From positions 1-64,000 of the forward strand of contig JAFHKN010000004.1 of NCBI GenBank assembly GCA_016937575.1: a DNA stretch of 64,000 nucleotides, read 5' to 3'. A model generated the notes under the pieces. That model was not told where the DNA came from. It made no database searches and saw only the letters and a list, made by a program, of their open reading frames with translations. This stretch comes from Roseomonas aeriglobus (lineage in GTDB: Bacteria; Pseudomonadota; Alphaproteobacteria; Sphingomonadales; Sphingomonadaceae). This document shows positions 9,436 to 18,376 of the stretch, piece by piece (positions within the stretch are counted from its first letter, which is position 1; each line of letters starts with the position of its first letter). A program made the translations under genes and the position numbers.

Positions 9436-11529
9436 TTACGCAAGCGTCCGGACAGACGGCTCCCGGTCCCAGTAGCGCTTCTTCGCCGCCTCGACGAACA
9501 TGGCGAGGTCGGTCACGCCGTCGTCGAGTTCGACACCTGCCTTGTCGAGCAACGGCTTGGCTTCATCGTTGAACCCGATGGCCTTGAGGTGACCGAAGGC
9601 GTCCATGACCCACTGCACGGCCGCGCCTTCTTTTACCAATTTGGCACAGGCCTCCTTCGACAGGGTGACGGCGCAGGCATCGACTGTGACCGAAGGCTGA
9701 CCGAACAACTGTGCGTCCGCAGCGATCGCGGTCCCATCGGACAGCGGCACCTTGCCGACCTTGGGCGCGATCGTCAGCGGCGTGCCGCCGGCGGCCTTCA
9801 CGGCGTCCTTCACCGAATTCAGATCATCGGCATCGGTGCCGTCGGCAATCAGGATACCGACCGTGCGGCCCTCCAGCGTGTGCTTTTCCAATGGCCCGCG
9901 GATGATGCGGAGTGCCGGCGACGGATCCATGTCGAGCACCGGCGCGGCGGTCGGTGACGCCTTCGGCAGGTCCATCGCAAGGCCGTCAGCAACGCGCTGC
10001 GCCAGGTCCTCATCGACGTTACGCAGGTTGGCCATCACCGCGATGCGGATATGCTCCAGGCTGACCTTCGACAGCTCGAACACCAGGGCGGACGCGATAT
10101 GCGCCTGCTCGGCCGGGTCCATCGACCGGAAGAAGAGGCGCGCCTGGCTGTAGTGGTCGGCGAAGCTCTCCGGGCGGATGCGCAGCTTCTCGCCCTGCTC
10201 CTCCGAAGGGAAGGTCTTATAACCCTTGTTGGGGTCCTCGCGCGCACCGGCTTCCTCGCCGGCCTTGGCAAGGCTGTTCGGCTCGTAATTGGCGCGTCCC
10301 TTGGGGATCGCCATCTGCATGTGGCCGTCGCGCTGCTGGTTCAGGAACGGGCAGCCCGCCGCCTCGGCTCGGCCCTTGGCCGAGTTGATCGGGAGCTGGT
10401 GGAAATTGACCGAGCCCAGTCGCGACAACTGGGTGTCGGTATAGCTGAACAGCCGGCCCTGCAGCAGCGGGTCGTTGGAGAAGCCGATGCCGGGGACGAC
10501 ATGGCTCGGCACGAACGCCGCCTGTTCGGTCTCGGCGAAAAAATTGTCGGGATAGCGGTCGAGCACCATTTTGCCGACGATGCGGACCGGTAGCACCTCC
10601 TCGGGGATGATCTTGGTCGCGTCGAGCACGTCATAGGGCTGGCTGTTCGCGAAATCCTCGTCGAACAGCTGTACGCCCAACTCCCAGGTCGGGAAGTCGC
10701 CGCGGTCGATGCTCTCGAACAGGTTGCGGCGCTGGAAGTCGGGATCGGCGCCGGCAATCTTCACCGTCTCGTCCCAGATCGTCGAGGCGAGGCCAGCCTT
10801 CGGCTTCCAGTGGAATTTGACGAAGGTGCTCTTCCCTTCCTTGTTGATGAAGCGGAAGGTGTGGACGCCGAACCCTTCCATGTTGGCGAAGGTGCGAGGC
10901 AGCGTGCGGTCCGACATCGCCCACATGATCATGTGGGTGGACTCGGGCATCAGGCTGATGAAATCCCAGAAGGTATCGTGCGCGGTCGCCGCCTGCGGAT
11001 ATCCGCGATCGGCCTCCATCTTGGCGGCGTGCACGAGATCGGGGAACTTGATCGCGTCCTGAATGAAGAACACCGGGATGTTGTTGCCGACCAGGTCCCA
11101 GTTGCCCTCACGGGTATAGAATTTGACCGCGAAACCACGCACGTCACGGGGCGTGTCGATTGAACCGGCACCGCCCGCGACGGTCGAGAAGCGGGTGAAC
11201 ACCTCGGTCCGCTGTCCCTTCTTCTGGAACAGGTCGGCGCAGGTGATGTCGGCGAGGCTTTCTGTACACTCGAAATAGCCGTGCGCGGCAGACCCGCGCG
11301 CATGAACGATACGCTCGGGGATGCGCTCATGGTCGAAGTGGTTGATCTTTTCGCGAAAAATCTCGTCTTCGAGAAGAACGGGACCACGCGCACCGGCCTT
11401 TAGCTGGTTCTGGTTATCGGCGATCGGCGTGCCGTGATTGGTCGTCAGCACCCGATGATCTTCGTCAGTGGTCTGATGGGTTTCGCCGCCTGCGTAGCCT
11501 TGCTGCTGCGATTTGCGTTCTGATGCCAT
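9436..11529 (-). CDS. katE: Large-subunit catalase (hydroperoxidase II type)
   Basis: A 697-residue monofunctional haem catalase that breaks down hydrogen peroxide in the cytoplasm. The catalytic histidine is at about residue 76 ([12 protein letters not shown]), the catalytic asparagine at about 149 ([11 protein letters not shown]) and the haem-ligand tyrosine in RLFSYTDTQ near residue 363. Residues from about 560 onward ([20 protein letters not shown]) form the extra flavodoxin-like/DJ-1-like C-terminal domain that defines the large clade-2 enzymes such as E. coli KatE. The frame is intact over 2.1 kb, unlike the genes before 6.4 kb. A hairpin follows the gene. Confidence 0.93.
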   Translation of the reverse strand: MASERKSQQQGYAGGETHQTTDEDHRVLTTNHGTPIADNQNQLKAGARGPVLLEDEIFREKINHFDHERIPERIVHARGSAAHGYFECTESLADITCADLFQKKGQRTEVFTRFSTVAGGAGSIDTPRDVRGFAVKFYTREGNWDLVGNNIPVFFIQDAIKFPDLVHAAKMEADRGYPQAATAHDTFWDFISLMPESTHMIMWAMSDRTLPRTFANMEGFGVHTFRFINKEGKSTFVKFHWKPKAGLASTIWDETVKIAGADPDFQRRNLFESIDRGDFPTWELGVQLFDEDFANSQPYDVLDATKIIPEEVLPVRIVGKMVLDRYPDNFFAETEQAAFVPSHVVPGIGFSNDPLLQGRLFSYTDTQLSRLGSVNFHQLPINSAKGRAEAAGCPFLNQQRDGHMQMAIPKGRANYEPNSLAKAGEEAGAREDPNKGYKTFPSEEQGEKLRIRPESFADHYSQARLFFRSMDPAEQAHIASALVFELSKVSLEHIRIAVMANLRNVDEDLAQRVADGLAMDLPKASPTAAPVLDMDPSPALRIIRGPLEKHTLEGRTVGILIADGTDADDLNSVKDAVKAAGGTPLTIAPKVGKVPLSDGTAIAADAQLFGQPSVTVDACAVTLSKEACAKLVKEGAAVQWVMDAFGHLKAIGFNDEAKPLLDKAGVELDDGVTDLAMFVEAAKKRYWDREPSVRTLA

Positions 11530-11600
11530 GCTCTAAGCCCCTTTGTCGTCACGCAGCCAGGCGTGCGCGGTGCGATGCCAATATGATTGCTCAACAGGCA

Positions 11601-11629
11601 AAGGGGGCGCCCATCAAAGGCACCCCCTT
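11601..11629 (-). terminator. Hairpin between csbD-like gene and catalase gene
   Basis: Eleven-base arms (AAGGGGGCGCC and GGCACCCCCTT, one G-T wobble) with a 7-base loop lie 31 bases after the CsbD stop on the minus strand. They fit a terminator that insulates the downstream catalase gene. Confidence 0.6.
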
Positions 11630-11659
11630 CTCTGCTACGATCCGGTTGTCCGCGCCGGG

Positions 11660-11842
11660 TTAGATCTTGTCGCCGAGCGCACCCTTTATGCTGCCCTTGA
11701 GCTTCTGCCCCTTACCCGTCGCCTGCTGCGCGGCGCCATCTGCCGCCATGTCGGGATTGTCGGTGCGAGTGCCGACTTCCTGCTTGGCATCACCGACCAT
11801 GTCGTTGATCGCGCCCTTCACCTTGTCCACGAACTCGCCCAT
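11660..11842 (-). CDS. CsbD family stress-response protein
   Basis: A 60-residue protein, MGEFVDKVKGAINDMVGDAK onward, ending GSIKGALGDKI. It has the repeated K-G-x-x-x-x-x-x-G-x-A-K pattern of the CsbD family. These are small hydrophilic proteins made during general stress; molecular function is unknown. An AGGAGG ribosome site lies just upstream of the ATG at 11842. It is divergent from the receiver gene at 11966, leaving about 120 bases of shared control region. A hairpin terminates it. Confidence 0.88.
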   Translation of the reverse strand: MGEFVDKVKGAINDMVGDAKQEVGTRTDNPDMAADGAAQQATGKGQKLKGSIKGALGDKI

Positions 11843-11965
11843 CAGATGCCTCCTATGTTGACCGAACCTAAACGACCCGAATGACCATTGGCTCCCGTTA
11901 TGCCCGGAAAAATGCATAAGGCTGGAACGGTTGGCGGTTGAACCTGTTCGGACGTTGACAGGGGA

Positions 11966-12331
11966 ATGCCGATGCACCGTTTGCTGATCGCCGAAGATAT
12001 TCCGGCCATCGCCGCTTATATCGAGAACATCGCACACGACGTCGGCATCGACGCGATCAAGCTGGTCGATAGTATCGAAAGTGCCCGGGCGGCGATCACC
12101 TTCGCACCAGATGTTGCGGTCATCGATCTCAACCTCGCCGACGGCTTCACCGGTCCTCTCATCGCCGACGAGCTGCACCGACGGTGCGACACGCGAGTTG
12201 TCTATCTTACCGCCAATCCGGACCTTCTGCCGGAAGCGCATCACATCAGCCACAAGGTCCTGCGAAAGCCGCTGATCGCACGGGAATTGCATGATGCCTT
12301 GCTCGGCACGTTCCCTGAGGTGGTCGCATGA
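11966..12331 (+). CDS. Single-domain response regulator receiver
   Basis: A 121-residue stand-alone CheY-like receiver. Acidic pocket residues (IAEDIPAIAAY), the phosphorylatable aspartate in VAVIDLNLADG at about residue 52, the threonine in VVYLTAN and the lysine in VLRKPL are all present. There is no output domain, so it must act by protein contact. Its stop overlaps the next start in an ATGA, implying coupled translation with the AI-2E-type permease. No histidine kinase is visible nearby. Confidence 0.85.
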   Translation: MPMHRLLIAEDIPAIAAYIENIAHDVGIDAIKLVDSIESARAAITFAPDVAVIDLNLADGFTGPLIADELHRRCDTRVVYLTANPDLLPEAHHISHKVLRKPLIARELHDALLGTFPEVVA

Positions 12332-14265
12332 CGGAAGATCGAGAGATCATCAGACTTTCTGGCGATCAACCCGAAACAGGCAGCGCCCGCATCGCGGCGG
12401 CCAACGCGCAGGGTGTCGAAGGCTTGCTCGGTCTGGCGGTCGCGGTGGTCGTCGTCGCCGGACTGTTCTTCGCCAAGGATGTACTGATCCCGATCACACT
12501 CGCGATTCTGTTGTCCTTCGTACTGTCGCCGATCGTGAGCCTCCTCCGGCGGCTTAGATTGCCCAAGGCTCTCGCGGTGCTCACGACGGTCATTGCCGCC
12601 TTGGGAATGATCGGCGGACTCGGAACTTTGGTCGGGTTCCAGGCGGCGTCGCTCTCGGCTGACGCCCCGAAATATGCTCAGACGATCGAAGCGAAGATTG
12701 ATGGCGTGAAGGTCTATGCCGCCGAGAAAATGGCATTCCTGACAAAAACGCCTGCCCGCGCCACCCCCGCCGCTCCAACCCTGACTCCGGGCACCAGGGC
12801 CGCCGTTCCGGTCAGGGTTCTGGAAAACGAGCCATCGGTACTGGATACGGCCCTCGGCGTCCTGAAGCCCGTGCTGGCGCCGTTCGAGACGTTCGTCATC
12901 GTCCTGGTCGTCGCAATCTTCATTCTGATGCAGAAGGAGGATCTGCGCGACCGGCTGATCCGATTGTTCGGGTCGTCCGATCTCCATCGCACGACGGTTG
13001 CGATGGACGATGCGGCCAGTCGTCTTGGCCGCTATTTTCTTTCCCAGCTCGCCGTGAACGCGAGCTTCGGCATCGTCGTGGGTCTCGGCCTGTGGTGGAT
13101 CGGCCTGCCGGTTCCGGCGCTATGGGGGATCCTTGCCGGCATTCTGCGCTTCGTCCCCTATATCGGCTCATTGCTGGCCGCAGCGCTCCCGCTGGCCCTG
13201 GCAGCAGGCATCGATCCAGGTTGGTCGATGGTGATCATGGTCGCCGCTTTGTTCGTCATCAGCGAGCCGATCATCGGCTACGGGATCGAACCGCTGCTAT
13301 ACGGGCATTCCACCGGCCTTTCGCCGCTGTCGGTAATCGTTGCGGCGGTGTTCTGGACCTGGATCTGGGGGCCGGTCGGACTTGTCCTGTCGATGCCGCT
13401 GACCCTGTGTCTCGTCGTACTTGGACGACACGTGCCGAGTCTCGAATTCATCGACGTCCTCTTGGGAGACAGGCCGGCGCTGACCCCCGTGGAGAGCTTC
13501 TATCAGCGTATGGTCGCTGGCGATCCTGACGAGGCTATCGAACAGGCTGAAACGCTCCTGAAGGAGCGATCGCTGACCGCCTATTACGATGAGGTCGCCC
13601 TTGGCGGCCTCAAACTGGCGGCCGAGGATGCCCGACGCGGTCTCGTCGACCATCAAGCGGCCACCCGGATCGTCGCTGCGATGATCGATGTGGTGCACGA
13701 GCTGGATGGACAGGACGAGACATCGGCGAGCAACATCGTCATCGATCGCGACAAGCCACTCAACCCCGTCGCATCCTCGACGATCGCACGCATTCCCGAG
13801 ACAGCGCCGGTCGTCCTTCCGAACGCGCCCGAGACGTGGCGTGCGGACGGCACGATCAGCTGTATCGCCGGCAGGGGCATTCTCGACGATGCGGTGACGG
13901 CGATGCTCGAGCAGCTCCTTCAGAAGCGTCAATTCGGCGTGCGGCGTGTCCGCAATGCGGCCGTGGCGCGCGACGCGGTGGCTAAGCTCGACCTGTCAGG
14001 CTCGCGCCTCATCTGCCTCTCGTACCTCGAGATCGGCGGCAATCCGACCCATCTAAGATTGTTGATCCGGCGCCTCCGGCGCGCCGCGCCTGCCGCACGC
14101 ATACTCGTCGGGCTCTGGCCCGAGGGGGAAAAAGCCCTGACCGACCGCGAGATCCAGCTTCTGATCGGAGCGGACGATTATGTCGCGAGCTTCGGGCAGG
14201 CGGTCGAGCAATGTCTGCGCATCGCTCACGATCAAGCCGGAGAGGAGGCTCGTGCCACCGCCTGA
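12328..14265 (+). CDS. AI-2E/PerM family permease with long cytoplasmic C-terminal extension
   Basis: A 645-residue protein. Residues about 25-375 are the AI-2E transporter fold, with paired N-terminal helices (VVVVAGLFFAKDVLIPITLA), a soluble insert and later helices such as FVPYIGSLLAAALPLALAAG and the conserved PVGLVLSMPLTLCLVVLGRH. Family members export small molecules or ions; AI-2 itself is not implied. The last 270 residues are hydrophilic and resemble a Rossmann or B12-binding-like module (ICLSYLEIGGNPTHLRLL, ARILVGLWPEGEKAL). The start overlaps the receiver gene, suggesting regulation of the permease by that receiver. Confidence 0.85.
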   Translation: MTEDREIIRLSGDQPETGSARIAAANAQGVEGLLGLAVAVVVVAGLFFAKDVLIPITLAILLSFVLSPIVSLLRRLRLPKALAVLTTVIAALGMIGGLGTLVGFQAASLSADAPKYAQTIEAKIDGVKVYAAEKMAFLTKTPARATPAAPTLTPGTRAAVPVRVLENEPSVLDTALGVLKPVLAPFETFVIVLVVAIFILMQKEDLRDRLIRLFGSSDLHRTTVAMDDAASRLGRYFLSQLAVNASFGIVVGLGLWWIGLPVPALWGILAGILRFVPYIGSLLAAALPLALAAGIDPGWSMVIMVAALFVISEPIIGYGIEPLLYGHSTGLSPLSVIVAAVFWTWIWGPVGLVLSMPLTLCLVVLGRHVPSLEFIDVLLGDRPALTPVESFYQRMVAGDPDEAIEQAETLLKERSLTAYYDEVALGGLKLAAEDARRGLVDHQAATRIVAAMIDVVHELDGQDETSASNIVIDRDKPLNPVASSTIARIPETAPVVLPNAPETWRADGTISCIAGRGILDDAVTAMLEQLLQKRQFGVRRVRNAAVARDAVAKLDLSGSRLICLSYLEIGGNPTHLRLLIRRLRRAAPAARILVGLWPEGEKALTDREIQLLIGADDYVASFGQAVEQCLRIAHDQAGEEARATA

Positions 14266-14270
14266 GGTGG

Positions 14271-14650
14271 CTAGCGTAGAGCGATAACGTCGGATTGAAG
14301 CGCCGTGGCGTACAGGGCTTCCGTCTCGCGCTGAACACGCTCGCGCAGGCGGGGAAGGATCGTTTCGGCTTCGGCACGAAACTGCGCAAGGTCGGCAACA
14401 ATGGCCTCGCCGTTCCACTCGCCCAGAAACGTCCTCCAGTCGGCCTTCAGGATTTCCAGGGCAGGAAGGCAGTCTTCGAATGCTTGCTGCCACGGGGACG
14501 CCAGCGCCTTGCTCCGGAGATCTTCCAGTATGGTTGCTTCGATCGAAAGGTGCTCGCTGACCAGCGACGACAGTCCGAGCGCGACGAGCGGAATGATCCG
14601 GAAGCCGATGCCTTCGATGGCGAGGACATGGAGGCCGACGAACTGGCGTG
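14271..14650 (-). pseudogene. Hemerythrin-like protein fragment, 5' truncated
   Basis: The C-terminal part of a helical protein is visible, with LVSEHLSIEATILEDLRSKA and ILPRLRERVQRETEALYATA, ending at 14271. The SEHLSIE pattern fits hemerythrin/HHE cation-binding proteins, but only part of the iron site is present. Upstream of about 14650 the frame has no coding character and no start codon of its own, so the 5' end appears deleted at the junction with accessory DNA. It is convergent with the permease gene. The family assignment is tentative. Confidence 0.45.
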
Positions 14651-14659
14651 AACGGATGC

Positions 14660-14683
14660 GGGGGGCGGTGATAATCGCCCCCC
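14660..14683. terminator. GC hairpin at the edge of the accessory region
   Basis: GGGGGGCG, an 8-base AT-richer loop and CGCCCCCC form a strong hairpin right where the hemerythrin-like fragment loses coding character. It may be a terminator or part of a recombination junction. Confidence 0.4.
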
Positions 14684-15298
14684 TTCCCCTCGACCGACCC
14701 GCCCAGCAGCAGCCCCATCGCCGGCGCGACAGCCATGCCCCGCATGGCCGTCGCGCCCGCTGCCCTTTCAGGCCCGCGGGCGCCGCCCGCCCAAAAGGGA
14801 CGGGCGGCGCCGAGGCGACTTCACGACAACGTGAACGGGTGCGCGCCGGAATTACCGACAGCGCGTGCGAGGATCGGCTACACTGTCCTCGATCGGCAGC
14901 GGAAGGATGTAGCAGCTCCCCCGCAATCTCGCCGGTCGAAGGAGGTGACGCACATTGACGATTTATGAGACAGCAATGGTCGTGATCGCGGGCTTTTCGC
15001 TCGTGGTCGCGATCGTAAAGTTGGGCCGCGACAAGTAGCCTGACGGGGGGCGGGGGCCTAGCAGGGCTCTCGTCCCTTTTCCTTTCAGGATGGCCGGAAA
15101 AGTTTGAGCCCGCCGAGTAGCAGCTCGACGGGCTCAGGTAGGTTCCGCAATCGACAATCACGAAACAGCAGGACCTATATACGCCTCCCCGGCTTAACAT
15201 CCAATACCCAGCCCGCGCGCCATCCTGAAAATCGCGCTGCGGATCTAGCTCACTAGAACCGCCGCGGGTGGACGTGCACCACCTGCGAAGGTGGGCCG
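14684..15298. other. Intergenic accessory DNA
   Basis: Nothing was recognised here except the short ORF at 14955-15038. The stretch contains GC-rich inverted segments, for example around 14772-14815 and 15045-15060, and no long frame with coding character. Confidence 0.5.
14955..15038 (+). CDS. 27-residue hydrophobic peptide with strong ribosome site
   Basis: A TTG start lies about 7 bases after GGAGGTGA, one of the best ribosome sites in the window. The encoded peptide has a short polar lead (TIYETA), one membrane-length hydrophobic stretch (MVVIAGFSLVVAIVKLG) and a basic end (RDK). The layout, with the TIYET lead, resembles the very short holin-like or type I toxin peptides known mainly from Firmicutes. 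No antisense RNA or antitoxin could be identified, so toxicity is only a guess. Confidence 0.4.
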   Translation: MTIYETAMVVIAGFSLVVAIVKLGRDK

Positions 15299-15781
15299 AT
15301 GCTTCTCTTGATGAAGGCCGCTTGCCTGGAACGGCTGATGGAGCTGAACACGCTTGGTGCGGCTGATAGTCTGACCCGCTTCCTGGAGGCGCAGCTCGTC
15401 ATCAACGCTGCCCATCTCGACAGCATCTACGATGCGATCGGCCGCGCTACCACGGCGCAGGTCCGGCGCAACTTCGAGGCGATCTATGCCGCCGGCGTCG
15501 ACGAATATTATCCCGGCGTGACCGGCGAGCTGATCGAGCAACTACATGTGGCGCTCGGCCCCCAGCTCCCCAGCATCGCCGCTCGTTCCGCAGGGGATTC
15601 CTACTGCTATCGCGCAGGATGGCCGGATATTACCGCCGTGCATGGGGGAGCCGTTCTGTTCCGCGAGATCAAGACCACCGACAAGCTGCACCGCTCCCAG
15701 CTTGAGACGATCGGTAACGTGCTGCTGCCCGAAGGGCTCACCGTCGACGTCCTGCAAATCGCCGCGCCTAAGGCGCGATAG
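15299..15781 (+). CDS. VRR-NUC domain nuclease
   Basis: A 160-residue protein with a helical N-terminal half and a C-terminal VRR-NUC nuclease core: GWPDITAV supplies the metal-binding aspartate, FREIKTTD the E-x-K pair and HRSQLETI the conserved glutamine. VRR-NUC proteins are PD-(D/E)XK nucleases found in phages, plasmids and FAN1. The ATG at 15299 is used, but the frame continues upstream to a stop at about 15254 through WTCTTCEGGP, which includes a CxxC. The true start may therefore be earlier at a non-ATG codon. No partner methylase is present. Confidence 0.7.
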   Translation: MLLLMKAACLERLMELNTLGAADSLTRFLEAQLVINAAHLDSIYDAIGRATTAQVRRNFEAIYAAGVDEYYPGVTGELIEQLHVALGPQLPSIAARSAGDSYCYRAGWPDITAVHGGAVLFREIKTTDKLHRSQLETIGNVLLPEGLTVDVLQIAAPKAR

Positions 15782-16044
15782 CATCGACAGCCGGCGCGGG
15801 CTCGCGGACGAGCTGCGCCAGCCAAGGGAACGCCAAGGGCGCCGCCCTTTCGTTCCCGAACGACAATCGACCGCCCGTGTAATCCGCCAAGCGCAGCACC
15901 CGGCGCCGAGGCACCGGCCGCGCTAGGCGGCTCGCCCGCGCCAGCGGTAGATTCTCGCTCCCCCTCCCCATCCCGTCCTCGCCGGACAGGCAGGGCCGTG
16001 AGGCCGAGCGGCCTTGCGGCCCATGCCAGAAGGAAGGATCAGCA
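15782..16044. other. Intergenic region without a supported gene
   Basis: GC-rich sequence with arginine-rich open frames on both strands. None has a ribosome site or recognisable sequence. AGAAGGAAGG at about 16028 serves the next gene. Confidence 0.45.
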
Positions 16045-16431
16045 ATGTATAGCCCCGAACACCTCGACACCATCCGTTGCCTCAACGACACGGCCCGGAG
16101 CCAGCCCGGCACCGCCTCCATCGCCAACGTCACACTTGGGTTTCAGTCTCTTCCCGACGCGGATCGCTTCGCGGCGCTGGCGGCAATCGTCAGCTTCTCG
16201 CGGTTCGACGGCGACAATCATCCTTATGGGGAACACGATTTCGGTGCGGTCTATCAGCTCGGGACGGGAGCGTGGACGCAGGAACGGCCGAGCGACCATA
16301 AGGCCATTGCCGAGACGGTTTTCTGGAAGGTGGATTGCTACGACAACACGCTTACCTATGACAGCGAAGCGCCGTGGGATGAGCAGCAGACCAAGCGCGT
16401 GCTAACGATCATGCTGGCAGGCGAGTATTGA
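16045..16431 (+). CDS. DUF3768 family protein
   Basis: A 128-residue protein, MYSPEHLDTIRCLNDTARSQ onward, with the conserved NDTARSQ start and central FSRFDGDNHPYGEHDFG, then FWKVDCYDNTLTYDSEAP. These are marks of DUF3768, a family common on alphaproteobacterial plasmids and of unknown function. A ribosome site (AGAAGGAAGG) precedes the ATG. It stands between the nuclease gene and the VbhA/Fic pair, all on the same strand, in what looks like a cargo cluster. Confidence 0.8.
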   Translation: MYSPEHLDTIRCLNDTARSQPGTASIANVTLGFQSLPDADRFAALAAIVSFSRFDGDNHPYGEHDFGAVYQLGTGAWTQERPSDHKAIAETVFWKVDCYDNTLTYDSEAPWDEQQTKRVLTIMLAGEY

Positions 16432-16556
16432 TCCCGTCCCCTCCGACCCGCGTTCGGCGAGCGCGGATCAGGACGCGCTGACCGGCTCTAGCCACACGTG
16501 ATTTGTTGAGGAATCGCCTTGGAAGGCGTAGGGTTTAGAGCAGAAAGGATGACGCG

Positions 16557-16814
16557 ATGGCCCAGATCGAACTTGAGACGCTGCGCGAGCGCATCCGCCA
16601 GATGGACTTCGAGCGCGGCAATACCGAACAAATCGCTCTTTGGCGCGAGGACGTGGCGGAGTCCCGCGCCAACCTCGCCATCGAGGACATGACGCCGACC
16701 ATCGACGAGGACGCGATGTTCGCGATGATGCTGGATGAGGGCGTTCCGCCCTCGCTCATGCCCTCGATCATCCTCAGTCTCTATCAGCCCGGAACACGCC
16801 AGATCGCTGCCTGA
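16557..16814 (+). CDS. VbhA-like antitoxin for the adjacent Fic protein
   Basis: An 85-residue helical protein. The segment RANLAIEDMTPTID aligns well with the inhibitory helix of VbhA-type antitoxins, whose rule is [S/T]xxxE[G/N]: here N39-L-A-I-E43-D44. The glutamate that blocks the ATP gamma-phosphate site of Fic is therefore kept (E43), while the neighbouring residue is D rather than G/N. It lies 2 bases upstream of the fic start, so the two are co-translated. The assignment rests on this motif and on context. Confidence 0.75.
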   Translation: MAQIELETLRERIRQMDFERGNTEQIALWREDVAESRANLAIEDMTPTIDEDAMFAMMLDEGVPPSLMPSIILSLYQPGTRQIAA

Positions 16815-16816
16815 CC

Positions 16817-18106
16817 TTGGCAAGCGATCCTTACACGTATCCCGGCACCGAGACGCTTCGGAACCGGCTTGGAATCACTGGCGACAAGACGCTCACCGAG
16901 GCCGAGCGGAGACTGACGCAGGCGCGCGGCGCGGAGGCCGCGCGCCTGCCCTTTCCAGCGACGGCCGACGGCTATCGGGCGCTTCACAAGCACCTGTTCC
17001 AAGACCTCTACGATTGGGCGGGCCAGGACCGCACCGTCAACATCGCCAAGGGTGGATCGAGCTTCGCAGCCGTCCCCTACCTCGCGCGCGAACTCGACAA
17101 GCGGTTTGCCGAGGTAGGAGCGCAGAGCGGCTTCCGGGGGCTTCCCCGAGAAGAGTTTTTCGATCGGCTCGGCAACCACATCAACGAAATCAACGCCATT
17201 CATCCCTTCCGTGAAGGGAACGGGCGCACCATGCGCCACCATGCCGCCCAGTTCGCCCGCGAAGCCGGCCATCCGATCCGCATCGCCGCGATCGACAAGG
17301 ACCGATGGATGGAGGCTTCCCGCCACGGTTTTCTGACCGGCGATCATCGCGGCATGGCCGCGGTCCTCTCCGCAGCGGCGATCAAGCGCGACCTCGCGCC
17401 GGAGGCGCGGATCGGCCCCGCCGGGATCGCCATGCTCCCCAAGCGCGCCCCGCCCGAGGGGCAACGCTATCGCGTGACGCTGACCAAGGCGCGCGAGGAA
17501 TTGGAACGCTATCTGCCGGCCGCCCGCCAACAGGCGGCCGACCGGCTGCGCGGTTTGATAAAGGAGGGTGCCCCCTCCCCCGCCATCGCCAACGCGCGCA
17601 CCGAACTCGCCTATGTCCGCCACGTCAAGGGGCCGATCTACCAATCGCACCTTCTCACCTATCTAGGCGTCCGTCAGGTCGATGCCGTCGTAACGCCCCA
17701 GCAGACGCCGTTGGAGCGCGTGCGAGAGATCGGCGCGGCGCTCGGCGTCCAGATCAACAACCAGCAGCCGGCGCCGCTCCAGCGCGCCGTGCGGTCGCTG
17801 GAGCGGCCGATCCTGCCTCCCGGTCACTCGCCGGGGCAGGAGCGCCTTGCCGAACTGTTCTTGAAGAGCACGCCGGAGAAGAACCAAGCCGATCCCCGCC
17901 TCGCGCCCGCCCAGGCGATCGTTGACGCCGCTATCAAGACGGCCCGCGATCGGGGAGAGAGCGCGCGCATGATCGCGGCTATCGGCGAGTCGACGCGCCA
18001 GCTCGTCGCGGATCGGATCAAGGCGGGCGGTATGTTGGACGGCGAGATCGGGCATACGGCGCCGGCGTCCGCGCCCGCGTCACGCGACAAGGATCGGAGC
18101 CGTTGA
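16817..18106 (+). CDS. Fic family protein (class I, VbhT-like toxin)
   Basis: A 429-residue Fic-domain protein that would transfer AMP from ATP to target proteins. The complete active motif HPFREGNGR lies at about residues 129-137, with the catalytic histidine at 129. The flap sequence (TVNIAKGGSSFAAVPYL) precedes it. Residues after about 200 are helical (VTLTKAREELERYLPAARQQ) with a polar tail and were not matched to a BID secretion domain. Translation probably starts at TTG 16817, two bases after the antitoxin stop. A lone Fic domain with adjacent VbhA-type inhibitor suggests a plasmid-maintenance module. Confidence 0.85.
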   Translation: MASDPYTYPGTETLRNRLGITGDKTLTEAERRLTQARGAEAARLPFPATADGYRALHKHLFQDLYDWAGQDRTVNIAKGGSSFAAVPYLARELDKRFAEVGAQSGFRGLPREEFFDRLGNHINEINAIHPFREGNGRTMRHHAAQFAREAGHPIRIAAIDKDRWMEASRHGFLTGDHRGMAAVLSAAAIKRDLAPEARIGPAGIAMLPKRAPPEGQRYRVTLTKAREELERYLPAARQQAADRLRGLIKEGAPSPAIANARTELAYVRHVKGPIYQSHLLTYLGVRQVDAVVTPQQTPLERVREIGAALGVQINNQQPAPLQRAVRSLERPILPPGHSPGQERLAELFLKSTPEKNQADPRLAPAQAIVDAAIKTARDRGESARMIAAIGESTRQLVADRIKAGGMLDGEIGHTAPASAPASRDKDRSR

Positions 18107-18190
18107 TGCATCGAAGCGTAAGAGGCAGATCTTGGGATACCCAGTCTGCCCACTGCCTCTTTGCACCATTTATATCTCACGGAGAAAAAG

Positions 18191-18376
18191 TTGAGAGACG
18201 AGACTGACGAGATGTTCTTCGCGCGCCGAGCGCAGGAAGAATTGGATAGGGCTGCTGCGGCAACGGATGCTGCTGTCAAGGCGATCCATCTCGACCTCGC
18301 CTCGCGCTATTCGGCAGAGCGCGAGCGGGCCGCACGTGGTGAGCGCTATGAGCCAAAATTTGCAGGGAACACCTAG
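18191..18376 (+). CDS. Small alpha-helical protein of unknown function
   Basis: A 61-residue protein, probably from TTG 18191 after CGGAGAAAAAG. The frame itself opens upstream at 18161. It is almost entirely charged and alanine-rich (EELDRAAAATDAAVKAIHLD, ASRYSAERERAARGERYEPK). Very similar short proteins occur with resolvases and transposons in sphingomonads, in my recollection, but no function is known. It lies just downstream of the Fic gene. Confidence 0.5.
   Translation: MRDETDEMFFARRAQEELDRAAAATDAAVKAIHLDLASRYSAERERAARGERYEPKFAGNT

Noticed and set aside
9752..11393. Several long open frames antisense or in other frames over the catalase gene
   Set aside because: They mirror the GC-rich catalase codons, have no ribosome site and encode Arg/Ser/Pro-rich sequence.
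11880..11966. Possible EcfG-type stress promoter (GGAAC ... CGTT) before the receiver gene
   Set aside because: GGAAC and CGTT are present but about 24 bases apart instead of 16-17.
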